Shown here: positions 34,728 to 45,684 of the stretch, piece after piece
Layout: each line of letters starts with the position of its first letter
How positions within the stretch are numbered: the first letter of the stretch is position 1
Origin: Mycolicibacterium sp. HK-90
GTDB lineage: Bacteria > Actinomycetota > Actinomycetes > Mycobacteriales > Mycobacteriaceae
DNA: 64,000 bases
Assembly (NCBI RefSeq): GCF_030486405.1
Contig: NZ_CP129613.1
Coordinates: 806,001 to 870,000, forward strand
Direction: 5' to 3'
Program-made: the position numbers and the translations under genes
Notes under the pieces: generated by a model
Told to the model about the DNA's origin: nothing
Databases searched by the model: none
What the model saw: the letters and a program-made list of their open reading frames with translations, nothing else

Positions 34728-35858
34728 GTGAGAGATGTGCTGAGCACTCTGTTAGCGGTATGGCGTGCAGGTGACACCGCCGGTGTCGGGACAGTGGTGC
34801 GCACATTTCGGTCCGCCCCCCGTCCAGCGGGTGCGGCGATGGTGGTTGCTCCGGACGGCACCGTCGCCGGGTCGGTATCCGGTGGGTGCGTCGAGGGGGC
34901 GGTGTACGAACTGGCCACCGAGGTGATGGCCGGCGGCCGCCCGGTGCTGCAGCGCTACGGCGTCAGTGACGATGACGCCTTCGAGGTTGGGCTCACGTGC
35001 GGTGGCATCCTCGATGTGTTCGTGGAACCGGTGTCCGCCAACACCTTTCGCCAATTGGGCGCGATTGCCGACGATATCGAGGCCCATCGCCCGGTCGCGG
35101 TGGCGACGGTCATCGCGCATCCCGACGAGTCGTGGGTCGGCAGGCGGTTGGTGGTGCACCGCGACGACCCGGATGGTTCGGAGGTCGGCTCACTGGGATC
35201 GCCGCGCGCCGACGCTGCCGTCATCGACGACGCCCGTGGACTGCTGGCGGCGGGTCGCAGTGAGGTACTGACCTACGGTCCCGACGGCCAGCGCCGCGGT
35301 GAGGGCATGGAGGTTTTCGTCGCGAGCCACGCGCCGCGGCCCCGGATGCTGGTGTTCGGCGCGATCGACTTCGCGGCGGCCGTCGCTCAGCAGGGCACGT
35401 TTCTGGGCTACCGGGTCACGGTGTGCGACGCGCGCCCGGTGTTCGCCACCTCGGCGCGTTTCCCGACGGCCGACGAGGTGGTGGTGGACTGGCCACATCG
35501 CTACCTGGCGGCGCTGGCCGAGGCCGGGGAGATCGATGCCCGCACGGTGATCTGCGTGCTCACCCACGACCCCAAGTTCGACGTGCCGCTGCTGGAGGTG
35601 GCGCTGCGCTTGCCCGAAGTCGAATATGTCGGTGCGATGGGATCACGGCGCACCCACGAGGACCGGATGGCCCGGCTGCGCGAAGCGGGGATCACCGAGG
35701 CCGAGCTGGCCAAGCTGTCCAGTCCGATCGGGCTGGACCTCGGCGGCCGGACACCCGAGGAGACCGCGGTGTCCATCGCGGCCGAGATCATTGCCCAGCG
35801 CTGGGGAGGCGGCGGACGGCCGCTGGCCCAGACCGACGGCCGCATCCATCATGAGTAG
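34728..35858 (+). CDS. XdhC/CoxI-family protein (Rv0376c-like)
   Basis: 376 residues from GTG 34728, chosen because the homology begins at VRDVLSTLLAVWRAGDTAG and a -10-like hexamer lies 7 nt upstream. The open frame before it (from 33978) is antisense to the LLM gene. The N-terminal XdhC domain carries GSVSGGCVEGAVYE and GLTCGGILDVFVEP. The C-terminal Rossmann domain carries MLVFGAIDFAAAVA and EYVGAMGSRRTHEDR. XdhC proteins insert sulfurated molybdenum cofactor into xanthine-dehydrogenase or CO-dehydrogenase type enzymes. No such enzyme is encoded nearby. Confidence 0.88.
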   Translation: MRDVLSTLLAVWRAGDTAGVGTVVRTFRSAPRPAGAAMVVAPDGTVAGSVSGGCVEGAVYELATEVMAGGRPVLQRYGVSDDDAFEVGLTCGGILDVFVEPVSANTFRQLGAIADDIEAHRPVAVATVIAHPDESWVGRRLVVHRDDPDGSEVGSLGSPRADAAVIDDARGLLAAGRSEVLTYGPDGQRRGEGMEVFVASHAPRPRMLVFGAIDFAAAVAQQGTFLGYRVTVCDARPVFATSARFPTADEVVVDWPHRYLAALAEAGEIDARTVICVLTHDPKFDVPLLEVALRLPEVEYVGAMGSRRTHEDRMARLREAGITEAELAKLSSPIGLDLGGRTPEETAVSIAAEIIAQRWGGGGRPLAQTDGRIHHE

Positions 35859-35888
35859 GGTGAACGCCAGTCGCTCCCGGCGCGCTAG

Positions 35889-36581
35889 TCAGGCTTGTTC
35901 GGCGCCTTTGTTGGCAGCGCGGCGGCGCTTGAACCACTCGATGAACATGGGTGCCACCGAGGCGACGACGATCAGGATGAAGATCGGCTCGAGCAGCTTC
36001 TGGATGATCTCGAACTGACCCAGCCAATAGCCCAGCAGCACCAGCCCGACGCCCCAGACCAGGGCGCCCAGGATGTTGAACGTCGAGAACACCGAGTAGC
36101 GCATCTTGGCGGCGCCGGCGACGATCGGCGCCAGGGTCCGAACGATCGGCACGAAACGTGCGATGACGATGGCGAACGGGCCGCGCTGCTCGAAGAACGC
36201 ATGGGCCTCGTCGAGATACTTCTGCTTCAGGAGCCGCGCGTCGGGCTTGAACATCTCGACACCGATGAACCGGCCGATGAGGTAGCCGACCTGGCCGCCG
36301 AGGATCGCCGCAACCGGGATGAACACGAGCAGCTGCCAGAGTTCGAAGTTGGCGTCCACCGCCGTCCCCTGAGCGGCGGTGCCCGCGGCGAGCATGCCGG
36401 CGACGAACAGCAACGAGTCGCCCGGCAGGACCGGGAACAGCACGCCGGACTCCACGAAGACGACGACCAGGATGCCCACCAGGGCCCAGGTGCCGAAGGA
36501 TCCGATGAGGTGCAGTGGATCCATGAAATCCGGCATGAGTGCCAGATTGGTCGTAGCCTCAGGGAGGGCGGTGTCGATCAC
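35889..36581 (-). CDS. DedA-family membrane protein (Rv0364-like)
   Basis: 230 residues from GTG 36581 (VIDTALPEATTNLALMPDFM). The DedA/SNARE-associated fold is shown by FVESGVLFPVLPGDSLLFVAGMLA near residue 50, GQVGYLIGRFIG, FFEQRGPFAIVIARFVPIVRTLAPIVAGAAKM (the conserved RF-P-R-G-type region), and several membrane segments. DedA proteins are implicated in lipid flipping and membrane homeostasis. It is divergent from the aldolase gene, as in M. tuberculosis (Rv0364 beside Rv0363c). Confidence 0.9.
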   Translation of the reverse strand: MIDTALPEATTNLALMPDFMDPLHLIGSFGTWALVGILVVVFVESGVLFPVLPGDSLLFVAGMLAAGTAAQGTAVDANFELWQLLVFIPVAAILGGQVGYLIGRFIGVEMFKPDARLLKQKYLDEAHAFFEQRGPFAIVIARFVPIVRTLAPIVAGAAKMRYSVFSTFNILGALVWGVGLVLLGYWLGQFEIIQKLLEPIFILIVVASVAPMFIEWFKRRRAANKGAEQA

Positions 36582-36655
36582 GACTCCCAAGGGTACCTGG
36601 GCCCCACCAGCGGTCTTCACCTGCGATAACCCACGTCCAGACGGAAGGACAACCC

Positions 36656-37693
36656 ATGCCGATCGCCACGCCTGAGGTGTACGCCGAGATGCTGGGCCGG
36701 GCCAAGGAGCATTCCTTCGCGTTCCCGGCCATCAACTGCACGTCATCGGAAACGGTCAACGCCGCCATCAAGGGCTTCGCCGACGCGGGCAGTGACGGCA
36801 TCATCCAGTTCTCCACCGGTGGGGCCGAGTTCGCGTCGGGGCTCGGGGTCAAGGACATGGTCACCGGTGCCGTCGCCCTGGCCGAATTCGCTCACGTGAT
36901 CGCGGAGAAGTACCCGGTCACGGTTGCCCTGCACACCGACCACTGTCCGAAGGACAAGCTGGACACCTACGTGCGGCCGTTGCTGGCGATCTCGGCCGAG
37001 CGGGTGGCGGCCGGCCGCAACCCGCTGTTCCAGTCGCACATGTGGGATGGGTCGGCTGTGCCGATCGACGAGAACCTCGCCATCGCCCAGGAGCTGTTGA
37101 AGGCCGCGACGGCCGCCAAGATCGTCCTGGAGGTCGAGATCGGCGTCGTCGGCGGCGAGGAAGACGGGGTCGAGGCCGAGATCAACGAGAAGCTCTACAC
37201 GTCGTCGGAAGATTTCGAGAAGACCATCGACGCATTGGGCGCCGGTGAGCACGGGGCGTACCTGCTGGCGGCGACGTTCGGCAATGTGCACGGCGTGTAC
37301 AAACCTGGCAATGTGGTGCTCAAGCCGGAGGTCCTGGCCGAGGGGCAGCGGGTGGCTGCCGCCAAGCTCGGATTGCCCAGCGACGCAAAACCTTTCGATT
37401 TCGTCTTCCACGGTGGCTCGGGTTCGCTGAAGTCCGAGATCGAGGATTCCCTCAAATACGGCGTGGTGAAGATGAACGTCGACACCGACACCCAATACGC
37501 CTTCACCCGTCCGCTGGCCGCGCATATGTTCACCAACTACGACGGGGTGCTCAAGGTCGACGGCGAGGTCGGGAACAAGAAGGTCTACGACCCGCGCAGC
37601 TACCTGAAGAAGGCCGAGGCGGCGATGACCGAGCGCGTCATCGAGGCCTGCAACGATCTGCACAGCGCCGGCCGCAGCGTCACCGGCGGCTAG
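36656..37693 (+). CDS. fba: class II fructose-bisphosphate aldolase
   Basis: Cleaves fructose 1,6-bisphosphate to dihydroxyacetone phosphate and glyceraldehyde 3-phosphate, in glycolysis and gluconeogenesis. 345 residues, the length of the mycobacterial enzyme. Zinc ligands are seen in VALHTDHCPKDKLD, EHGAYLLAATFGNVHGVYKPG and FHGGSGS. The C-terminus has MNVDTDTQYAF. GGAAGGA precedes the ATG. Equivalent to Rv0363c. Its end overlaps the stop of the convergent CHAP gene by 4 bp. Confidence 0.97.
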   Translation: MPIATPEVYAEMLGRAKEHSFAFPAINCTSSETVNAAIKGFADAGSDGIIQFSTGGAEFASGLGVKDMVTGAVALAEFAHVIAEKYPVTVALHTDHCPKDKLDTYVRPLLAISAERVAAGRNPLFQSHMWDGSAVPIDENLAIAQELLKAATAAKIVLEVEIGVVGGEEDGVEAEINEKLYTSSEDFEKTIDALGAGEHGAYLLAATFGNVHGVYKPGNVVLKPEVLAEGQRVAAAKLGLPSDAKPFDFVFHGGSGSLKSEIEDSLKYGVVKMNVDTDTQYAFTRPLAAHMFTNYDGVLKVDGEVGNKKVYDPRSYLKKAEAAMTERVIEACNDLHSAGRSVTGG

Positions 37694-38280
37694 GCGGCCA
37701 GCCGGCCATATCCGACGATGCCCGCGATCTCGGCGTCGTCGAGGGTGTGCACCCGGATCCCGCCCGGCTCGTTCCCGCCGACGGTGGTGATCGCGTTGCC
37801 CTCCACGGCCAGAACGAAATTGGCGTGGAGCCCGAGCGGGCTGCCGTCGGCGTACATCACCACATCGCCGGTGTCCGGTCGGTAATCGTCCGGGCCGGCG
37901 AACTGTCCGGCGGCCTGGTAGTACTCCTGCAGCGTGTACACGCCCGGGATGCGCCAGTGTCCGGAATTCGGGTTGGCCAACGGTTGACCCGCCTCGTTCA
38001 GCACCCAGCTGACGAAGTCCGCGCACCAGGGTTCCTCGATGCCTTCGGAGAAATGGCTGCCGCCGGGCTGGGCCTCGTATTGCGCCCGCAGGATGTCCAC
38101 GATGCGCGCCTGCGGTGGGCTGAGTGCGGAGCGGTCGATTTCGGGAAACGGCACCGGTTTGCCGGGCAATACGTCGAACTGGGTGTCGGCAGTGCGGAGA
38201 AGCAGCGCCGACAGGCCGACCACGCCGACCGTGAGCAGTGCGCACAGCGCGAGCCAGAGCTTCGGTCCGCGCAGGGTCAT
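37690..38280 (-). CDS. secreted or membrane-anchored CHAP-domain protein
   Basis: 196 residues. An N-terminal signal or anchor helix (about 8-30) is followed by a CHAP (amidase/peptidase) domain: WCADFVSWVLNEAGQPL contains the likely catalytic Cys, DTGDVVMYADGSPLGLHANFVLAVEGN the catalytic His, and TTVGGNEPGG the third residue. It probably cleaves peptidoglycan peptides in the periplasm. It lies between the aldolase gene and an Rv0361-like gene; mgtE (Rv0362) occupies this place in M. tuberculosis but is absent here. Confidence 0.83.
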   Translation of the reverse strand: MTLRGPKLWLALCALLTVGVVGLSALLLRTADTQFDVLPGKPVPFPEIDRSALSPPQARIVDILRAQYEAQPGGSHFSEGIEEPWCADFVSWVLNEAGQPLANPNSGHWRIPGVYTLQEYYQAAGQFAGPDDYRPDTGDVVMYADGSPLGLHANFVLAVEGNAITTVGGNEPGGIRVHTLDDAEIAGIVGYGRLAA

Positions 38281-38289
38281 CCGATCAGG

Positions 38290-39117
38290 CTAGCCGGTGG
38301 GGGCCTGGCAGATCTTCCACTGATTGTCGCGGAACTGCAGATCGAAGCTGCGCGTGGATCGGGTTTGCGGGGCAAACGCCATGAAGCTGGTGACGTTGGC
38401 CTCGGCGTGGTCGCCGTTGACGATCACCTGATCGATGCTGGCGACCACCGGGTACTGCTTGGCGGCCTCGACCCGGGCGTGGGTCTCGTCCCAGGCGTTC
38501 TGGTCGTACTTGACGTAGTTGTCGCGGGTGGTGCCGCAGGTGATCGACCGCAGCGTGGAGAGGTCCCCACGCTGGATGGCCGAATCGAAATTCTGGATCG
38601 TCGTGCGGACCTCGTCCTCCTGCGACGCCGTCGACGACGAATTGCGGGTGAGCAGGACGGTTCCGAGCACCGCGATGGCTACCAGCGCGGCGATCACCAG
38701 CACGACGGCGATCACCCATCCCCAGCTGCGGCGGGTGGTGGGCGCGGGCGCAGCCGCGGGCTCTTCACGTGGCGGAATGACCTGTGGAGCAGCGCCTTTC
38801 GGCGCCTCGGCGGCCACCGTGTCACCCTCGGCCGGCGGCGCGAACACCTCGGTCTCCGGGTCGGGAGGGGTGTCGATCTTCTGCGTGGAACTGTCGAACC
38901 CGGACGGTGCGGTGAAGCGTCGTTCCTCGCTGCGGATCACCGCCTCGGTGACTTCGTCGGCCGAGCCGATGATCTCGGTGGCCGGGTCGGTGACCTCCGA
39001 CGCCAGGGGCAACTGAACCTGTTCGGTCGGGGTATCGCTGTGGTCGGTGGACGGGCTGGCCTGCTCGTCTGGCTGGCCGGGTGCGTTGCGCTCGTCCGGT
39101 CCGGTTGGGTTCGACAT
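38290..39117 (-). CDS. single-pass membrane protein, Rv0361-like
   Basis: 275 residues. A long acidic Pro/Thr/Glu-rich cytoplasmic region (1 to about 130) precedes one transmembrane helix (WGWVIAVVLVIAALVAIAVL, about 133-155) and an extracytoplasmic NTF2/DUF4878-like domain with QNFDSAIQRGDLSTLRSITCG and FQ-type beta strands ending in RDNQWKICQAP. The paired Cys could form a disulfide. The same layout appears in the smaller protein at 52819. Function unknown. Confidence 0.8.
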   Translation of the reverse strand: MSNPTGPDERNAPGQPDEQASPSTDHSDTPTEQVQLPLASEVTDPATEIIGSADEVTEAVIRSEERRFTAPSGFDSSTQKIDTPPDPETEVFAPPAEGDTVAAEAPKGAAPQVIPPREEPAAAPAPTTRRSWGWVIAVVLVIAALVAIAVLGTVLLTRNSSSTASQEDEVRTTIQNFDSAIQRGDLSTLRSITCGTTRDNYVKYDQNAWDETHARVEAAKQYPVVASIDQVIVNGDHAEANVTSFMAFAPQTRSTRSFDLQFRDNQWKICQAPTG

Positions 39118-39253
39118 CCCTGCTGCGGTCCTCCCGTATGTCAGTACCGGTGGAGCTTATCGGTCACTGCCCGGTGCGGCGCAGTACATCGGGGTGATCG
39201 GTGATCCGTGGGCGAACTGATCCGCCGGCTCGGCGTCGGTGCACAATGGGCCC

Positions 39254-39670
39254 ATGACACGGATGGGTGATCTGCTGGGGCCGGATCCGGTCCTCCTTCC
39301 CGGGGACCCGGAGGCCGAAGACGAACTGGCTGCGGGTGAAAAGGCTGCCGTGGTGGCAGCCGCACATCCGTCGGCTTCGATCGCGTGGGCGGTGCTGGCC
39401 GAGCAGGCGCTCGCCGACGACAAGGCCGTCACCGCGTATGCCTATGCCCGCACCGGTTATCACCGCGGGCTGGATCAGTTGCGCCGCAACGGCTGGAAGG
39501 GCTTCGGCCCGGTGCCTTTTGCTCACGAGCCGAACCAGGGATTCCTGCGGTGTGTGGCGTCGCTGGCCCGGGCCGCCGGCGACATCGGCGAGACCGACGA
39601 GTTCCAGCGCTGCCTGGATCTGCTCGATGACTGCGATCCGTCGGCGCGGGCCGAGCTCGGCCTGGCCTGA
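39254..39670 (+). CDS. DUF3151 protein (Rv0360c-like)
   Basis: 138 residues from ATG 39254 (MTRMGDLLGPDPVLLPGD). The helical, TPR-like sequence is conserved in actinobacteria: AHPSASIAWAVLAEQAL, AYAYARTGYHRGLDQLRRNGWKGFGPVP and LRCVASLARAAGDIGETDEFQRC. A CACAAT hexamer 6 nt before the ATG suggests a leaderless transcript. It is convergent with the cation efflux gene, 4 bp apart. Function unknown. Confidence 0.88.
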   Translation: MTRMGDLLGPDPVLLPGDPEAEDELAAGEKAAVVAAAHPSASIAWAVLAEQALADDKAVTAYAYARTGYHRGLDQLRRNGWKGFGPVPFAHEPNQGFLRCVASLARAAGDIGETDEFQRCLDLLDDCDPSARAELGLA

Positions 39671-39674
39671 GCCC

Positions 39675-40571
39675 TCAGTCCTTCGCCTCGCACGAGCAGT
39701 CTTCTGCCGCGTCGGGCGGCTCCACCTGCACGGTGGCGTGCGCCAGACCGCGCGCGTTCAGTACTGCGCGGGCGTCATCGAGCACCCGGGCGGTGTCGCC
39801 GCTGCTGGTCAGGTGTGCGGTGACCATGTCCTTGCCGGGGACCAGGGTCCACACGTGCAGGTCGTGCACACCGGTAACGCCGTCCACCTCACCGAGCGCG
39901 GTGCGCAACTCCTCGACGTCGATGTGCGTCGGGGATGACTCACTCAGGATCCGCAGTGCCGCACGGGCCAACGCGATCGCGCGGGGGAGCACCCACAGGG
40001 CGACGAGCACCGCGACCACCACATCCGCGTAGGGCCAGGCGGTGGTGACGGTGACGATGCCGGCGATCAGGACGCCGACGCTGCCGACGGTGTCGGCCAT
40101 GACCTCCATGTAGGCACCCTTGACGGCCAGGCTGTCCTTGGAGTGTGAGCGCAGCAGCAGCACCACGACTGCGTTGGCGGCCAGGCCGGCCAGCGCCACC
40201 ACGATCATCGGCACGCCGGGCACGTCGGGCGCGTTGCCGAGACGTTCGATGGCCTCGTAGAGGATGAACCCCGCGACGCCCAGCAGCAGTGCGGCGTTGG
40301 CGACCGCCGTGAAGACCTCGGCCCGGTGCCAGCCATAGGTGCGGGCCGGTGACGAGCTGCCGCGCTTGGCCAGCAGCACCGCCGTCAATCCCATGAACAT
40401 GGCGACGAGGTCGGTGAGCATGTGGCCGGCGTCGGCCAGCAGGGCGATCGAGTTGATCAGCAGTGCGGTGACCAACTCGAGCACGAAGAACGCGCTGAGG
40501 ATCACCGCGGCGATGACCATCCTGCTCACGCGGGTATCGCTGTTGTGACTGTGATCGTGACCGGCACCCAT
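39675..40571 (-). CDS. cation diffusion facilitator (zinc/cobalt efflux)
   Basis: 298 residues from ATG 40571 (MGAGHDHSH). The CDF features are a His-rich N-terminus, six transmembrane helices, metal-site residues in SIALLADAGHMLTDLVAM (H and D of helix 2) and MADTVGSVGVLI (D of helix 5), and a cytoplasmic C-terminal domain with VDGVTGVHDLHVWTL and a Cys-containing tail. It probably exports Zn2+. A palindromic site overlaps its translation start region and may bind an ArsR/SmtB-type sensor. Confidence 0.9.
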   Translation of the reverse strand: MGAGHDHSHNSDTRVSRMVIAAVILSAFFVLELVTALLINSIALLADAGHMLTDLVAMFMGLTAVLLAKRGSSSPARTYGWHRAEVFTAVANAALLLGVAGFILYEAIERLGNAPDVPGVPMIVVALAGLAANAVVVLLLRSHSKDSLAVKGAYMEVMADTVGSVGVLIAGIVTVTTAWPYADVVVAVLVALWVLPRAIALARAALRILSESSPTHIDVEELRTALGEVDGVTGVHDLHVWTLVPGKDMVTAHLTSSGDTARVLDDARAVLNARGLAHATVQVEPPDAAEDCSCEAKD

Positions 40572-40576
40572 GTCCG

Positions 40577-40604
40577 CAATATATGCGGAAGTCTGCATAT
40601 GTTG
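40577..40604. promoter_or_regulatory. candidate ArsR/SmtB-type operator of the cation efflux gene
   Basis: CAATATATGC (40577-40586) and GCATATGTTG (40595-40604) form an inverted repeat with one mismatch across 8 bases. It ends 6 nt from the efflux ATG. AT-rich ATATGC-type palindromes of this kind are typical of metal-sensing ArsR-family repressors. No such regulator gene is adjacent. Confidence 0.6.
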
Positions 40605-40699
40605 CAAGTGTCTGGGCCCGCGCCCTACTTCGTCACGTTGGAGTGCCGACGGAAGCCGCGGCGCGGGAAGGTCCGCGAGCCGCCGCGAGCGACGACGTG

Positions 40700-41479
40700 T
40701 CAGAGCCAGGCAGACCAGAACCGGGTCAGCTGGCTGCCGATCGCCACGAGCTGACTAGGCACGCCGGAAAGGTCGACGAACCAGAAGACCACCGAGAAGA
40801 ACCACCGGTTGAGCACGGGCGTGAACAGCAGGATCAACAGGATGAACAGGCCCCACTGCTTGGCGGGTTCGAGTGCCCGCTGAGTGTCGGGGCTCAGGTG
40901 CGGTTCCAGCGCGCCGTACCCGTCGAGGCCGGGCACCGGCAGCAGATTCAGCACCACCGCGGTGACCTGCAGGAAGCCGAGAAAAGCCAGCCCGGACCAG
41001 AACACGGCGTGTTCGGGCTCGGCGAACAGTCGTGTGATGCCGAGCAACAGCACGGCCAGCACCAGGTTGGCGGCCGGGCCGGCCAGGCTGACCAGAGTTT
41101 TCTGCCGGGCGGTCATCCAGGAAGTCCGAACGTAGACCGCCCCACCCGGCAACCCGATACCGCCGAGCGCGATGACCAGCACCGGCAAACCGAGCGACAG
41201 CAGGGGATGGGAGTACTTGAACGGATTGAGGGTCAGGTAGCCGCGTACCGCCACATCGTGATCACCGAACCGCCACGCGGTGAAGGCGTGGCCGAATTCG
41301 TGTAGGCACAGCGACACCAGCCAGCCCGCGATCACCAGGATGAACACGCCCGCGTAGGACAGCGGTGTGCGCTCCATCCCGGCGAGCCAGGCCAGCACCC
41401 CGCCCGCCACCGTGAGCGCGATGACGGCCAGGAATACCGGGCTGGGCCGTACCGACTGATGCAGGGGCCGGATGTTCAC
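40700..41479 (-). CDS. M50 site-2-type membrane metalloprotease (Rv0359-like)
   Basis: 259 residues. The zinc-binding HEFGH motif lies at residues 60-64 in a transmembrane helix, and the second M50 motif NLLPVPGLDGYGALEP near 175. Five to six membrane segments in total. Such small S2P relatives cleave within membranes or act on unknown substrates. It matches Rv0359 in the conserved block. The short gap to the Rv0358-like gene suggests linked expression. Confidence 0.9.
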   Translation of the reverse strand: MNIRPLHQSVRPSPVFLAVIALTVAGGVLAWLAGMERTPLSYAGVFILVIAGWLVSLCLHEFGHAFTAWRFGDHDVAVRGYLTLNPFKYSHPLLSLGLPVLVIALGGIGLPGGAVYVRTSWMTARQKTLVSLAGPAANLVLAVLLLGITRLFAEPEHAVFWSGLAFLGFLQVTAVVLNLLPVPGLDGYGALEPHLSPDTQRALEPAKQWGLFILLILLFTPVLNRWFFSVVFWFVDLSGVPSQLVAIGSQLTRFWSAWL

Positions 41480-41519
41480 GGTTCGACGCTACGGCAATTC
41501 GGCCGGCATCCGGCCCGGC

Positions 41520-42101
41520 TCAGCCGACGCGCAGCCAACCCTCGGTGTGCCGGTAGAACGTCGAGCGCCGAACGGTCCGCGGGGCGGGCACGCCGTCGCG
41601 GATCACCTCGGCGCCGGGGGTGCCCAACTGTGCGGCCCGTCCGACGACCCAGTGGCGTGGGCGGCCACGGTCGGTGAGCACGCTCGCGCGCAGTCCCGGC
41701 ATGTTCGTGGTGGGTTCGACGCGCACGCCGGGGGCTTGGCCGTCGAACAGTACGTGGTCGTCGACGATGGCCTCACCCTCGAGTTGCGCGCCCTCGATGC
41801 CGCGCCAGTAAGCCGCCGTGACCAGCACCGTCCCCGTTTCGTCGCGGATCAGCGGGACACGCCGGGCCGGGCCGCGAAGCGCGCGGCGGGCCGACCAACT
41901 GCCCGTGGCAACACCCACCTCGACATCGAGCCGGTCGGCGCGCAGCAACGCGGTGAGCACGGCAGCCAGCTCGGCGTCGCCGCCGGTCACGATCAGTCTG
42001 CGATGTGCTCCGAGGTCGTCCACATCGACCCTCGGGAGGTCGCGGAGCGGGCCCGGAACACCTGCCGTGCCGACCACCGCAACGCCGGGTGAGGTGGTCA
42101 A
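41520..42101 (-). CDS. conserved mycobacterial protein (Rv0358-like)
   Basis: 193 residues, soluble, Val/Ala/Arg-rich. No known domain recognised. Conserved stretches include HRRLIVTGGDAELAAVLTALLRADRLDVEVG, AYWRGIEGAQLEGEAIVDD and RPRHWVVGRAAQLG. It reads like a nucleotide-kinase or lipid-kinase-like regulator, but this is a guess. It lies between the M50 protease and purA, the position of Rv0358, and is divergent from purA. Confidence 0.78.
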   Translation of the reverse strand: MTTSPGVAVVGTAGVPGPLRDLPRVDVDDLGAHRRLIVTGGDAELAAVLTALLRADRLDVEVGVATGSWSARRALRGPARRVPLIRDETGTVLVTAAYWRGIEGAQLEGEAIVDDHVLFDGQAPGVRVEPTTNMPGLRASVLTDRGRPRHWVVGRAAQLGTPGAEVIRDGVPAPRTVRRSTFYRHTEGWLRVG

Positions 42102-42192
42102 AACGGCTCCTCGCGGTCAGACAAAATGGGTTCCTGGCGTGAGCTGGGATAAGGTGACCTACCGGCTGCATCACACTAGTGCGGAAGATTAG

Positions 42193-44123
<1,931 letters not shown>

Positions 44124-44127
44124 GACG

Positions 44128-44874
44128 CTAGATCGCGGTGCGGCCGCCGTCTGCGGCCAGCACCGCGCCGTGGATGAAACTGGCGCCGTCGCTGACCAAA
44201 AACCCGATGGTCTCGGCGATTTCGGCGGGCTCGGCGACGCGTCGTGCGGGGGCCTGCGCCGCGAGGGCGGCGAGTCGGTCGGTGCCGTACTGCGCTGTGG
44301 TGCCCTCGGTGAGCGTGGGCCCCGGAGCGACGGCGTTGACCCGGACCCCCTTGGGGCCGTACTCGGCAGCCCACGATTTGGTCAGCAGATTCAGGGCCGC
44401 CTTCGAGGAGGCGTACACCGCCGGCCCGGGCGCCCCGAACATGGACACCATGGTGCTGACGTTGACGATCACGCCGTCTCCGCGTGCCGCCATGGCGGGT
44501 GCGACCGCGCCGACGAGGAAGAACGGAATCTTCACGTTGAGCGCGTAGCAGTCGTCGAAGTCCTGTTCAGCGATCGCCGCGGTGGGTCCGAAGACGGCGA
44601 TGGCGGCGTTGTTGACCAGGATGTCGATCTGGTCGACGACGGCCAGCGCGTTCTGCACCAACGCGTGCGCGCTGGCCGCGTCGGTCAATGTGGCGCCGAG
44701 AAAGTCCGCGGTGCCACCCGCGGCGCGGATCTCGGTCACCACCTTGGCGCCGCGCTCCGCGTCTCGCCCGCTTACCAGGACACGGGCGCCGCGCTCGGCG
44801 AGCAGCTTTGCGGTGGCGTGGCCGATGCCGCTGGTCGCTCCCGTGACCAACGCGGTTTTCCCGTTGAGTGACAT
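44128..44874 (-). CDS. short-chain dehydrogenase/reductase
   Basis: 248 residues. Classical SDR with LVTGATSGIGHATA (about 9-22), NNAAI near 90, catalytic Ser in VSTMVSM, YASSK (Tyr and Lys near 155-159), and VNAVAPGPT. The C-terminus ends in AADGGRTAI as in FabG-like enzymes. Substrate unknown. Convergent with the thioesterase gene, divergent from a membrane-protein gene. Confidence 0.9.
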   Translation of the reverse strand: MSLNGKTALVTGATSGIGHATAKLLAERGARVLVSGRDAERGAKVVTEIRAAGGTADFLGATLTDAASAHALVQNALAVVDQIDILVNNAAIAVFGPTAAIAEQDFDDCYALNVKIPFFLVGAVAPAMAARGDGVIVNVSTMVSMFGAPGPAVYASSKAALNLLTKSWAAEYGPKGVRVNAVAPGPTLTEGTTAQYGTDRLAALAAQAPARRVAEPAEIAETIGFLVSDGASFIHGAVLAADGGRTAI

Positions 44875-44935
44875 CGGGTCATCCTAGGGCCCGAATGTCA
44901 TCGCGGCTCGGCGGCTGGGATGTCACTATTGCGCC

Positions 44936-45607
44936 GTGGTTCAACAACATTTGCACCGCTTGTCGACCCCGCGTGCAGCGGCACTGGCGGGGGTTCTGTT
45001 CGCCGTGCTGTTCGGCGTGGCGCTGGTGCTGATCCGTACCGCGTTGCCCGAGGGCGCCGAGCCCGGTTCGCAGTGGATCGACGGCGCGACCACGCGGCTG
45101 CGGGTGGCGTCGGTGTTGATGCCGTTCGCCGGCATCGCTTTCCTGTGGTTCATCGGGGTGGTGCGTGACGGTTTCGGTCGTTTCGAGGACCGATTCTTCT
45201 CCTCGGTGTTCCTCGGCAGCGGAATCCTGTTCCTGGCGATGATGTTCGTGTCGTCGGCCGTCGGGGCGGGATTGATCGCCAGCCGGGCGGGGATCACCGA
45301 TGCGACCGCCTACAGTCACGTCGCCACGTTCGGTCAGATGGTGCTGATGGCGTTGAGCAAAACCTACGGCGTTCGGATGGCCGCGGTGTTCATGATTTCG
45401 TTGGCCACCATCTGGTTGAAGACCGGACTGATGCCGCGTCCGCTGGTGTACACCACTTACCTTGTCGCGGTGGCACTTCTGATCGCGGGCAATGTCAGCA
45501 TGTGGATCGTGCTGGCCTTCCCACTCTGGGTGCTCGGGGTCAGCCTGCTGATCCTGATTCGTGCCGGGGTGATCGATGTGCACGGCGAACGGGAGCATTC
45601 CGCCTAG
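44936..45607 (+). CDS. conserved membrane protein
   Basis: 223 residues from GTG 44936. Six hydrophobic segments (about 14-34, 58-77, 92-115, 128-150, 155-172 and 180-210). No known family identified. A CACTAT hexamer 6 nt before the GTG suggests a leaderless transcript. It is divergent from the SDR with a 61-bp gap. Function unknown. Confidence 0.78.
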   Translation: MVQQHLHRLSTPRAAALAGVLFAVLFGVALVLIRTALPEGAEPGSQWIDGATTRLRVASVLMPFAGIAFLWFIGVVRDGFGRFEDRFFSSVFLGSGILFLAMMFVSSAVGAGLIASRAGITDATAYSHVATFGQMVLMALSKTYGVRMAAVFMISLATIWLKTGLMPRPLVYTTYLVAVALLIAGNVSMWIVLAFPLWVLGVSLLILIRAGVIDVHGEREHSA

Positions 45608-45684
45608 CCCCGCTCGATTCGCCCAGGCTCGTCGTACCAAGCCTGGCGCTGGCATGACTCCACGATGCCGAGCAGGATGTCCAC

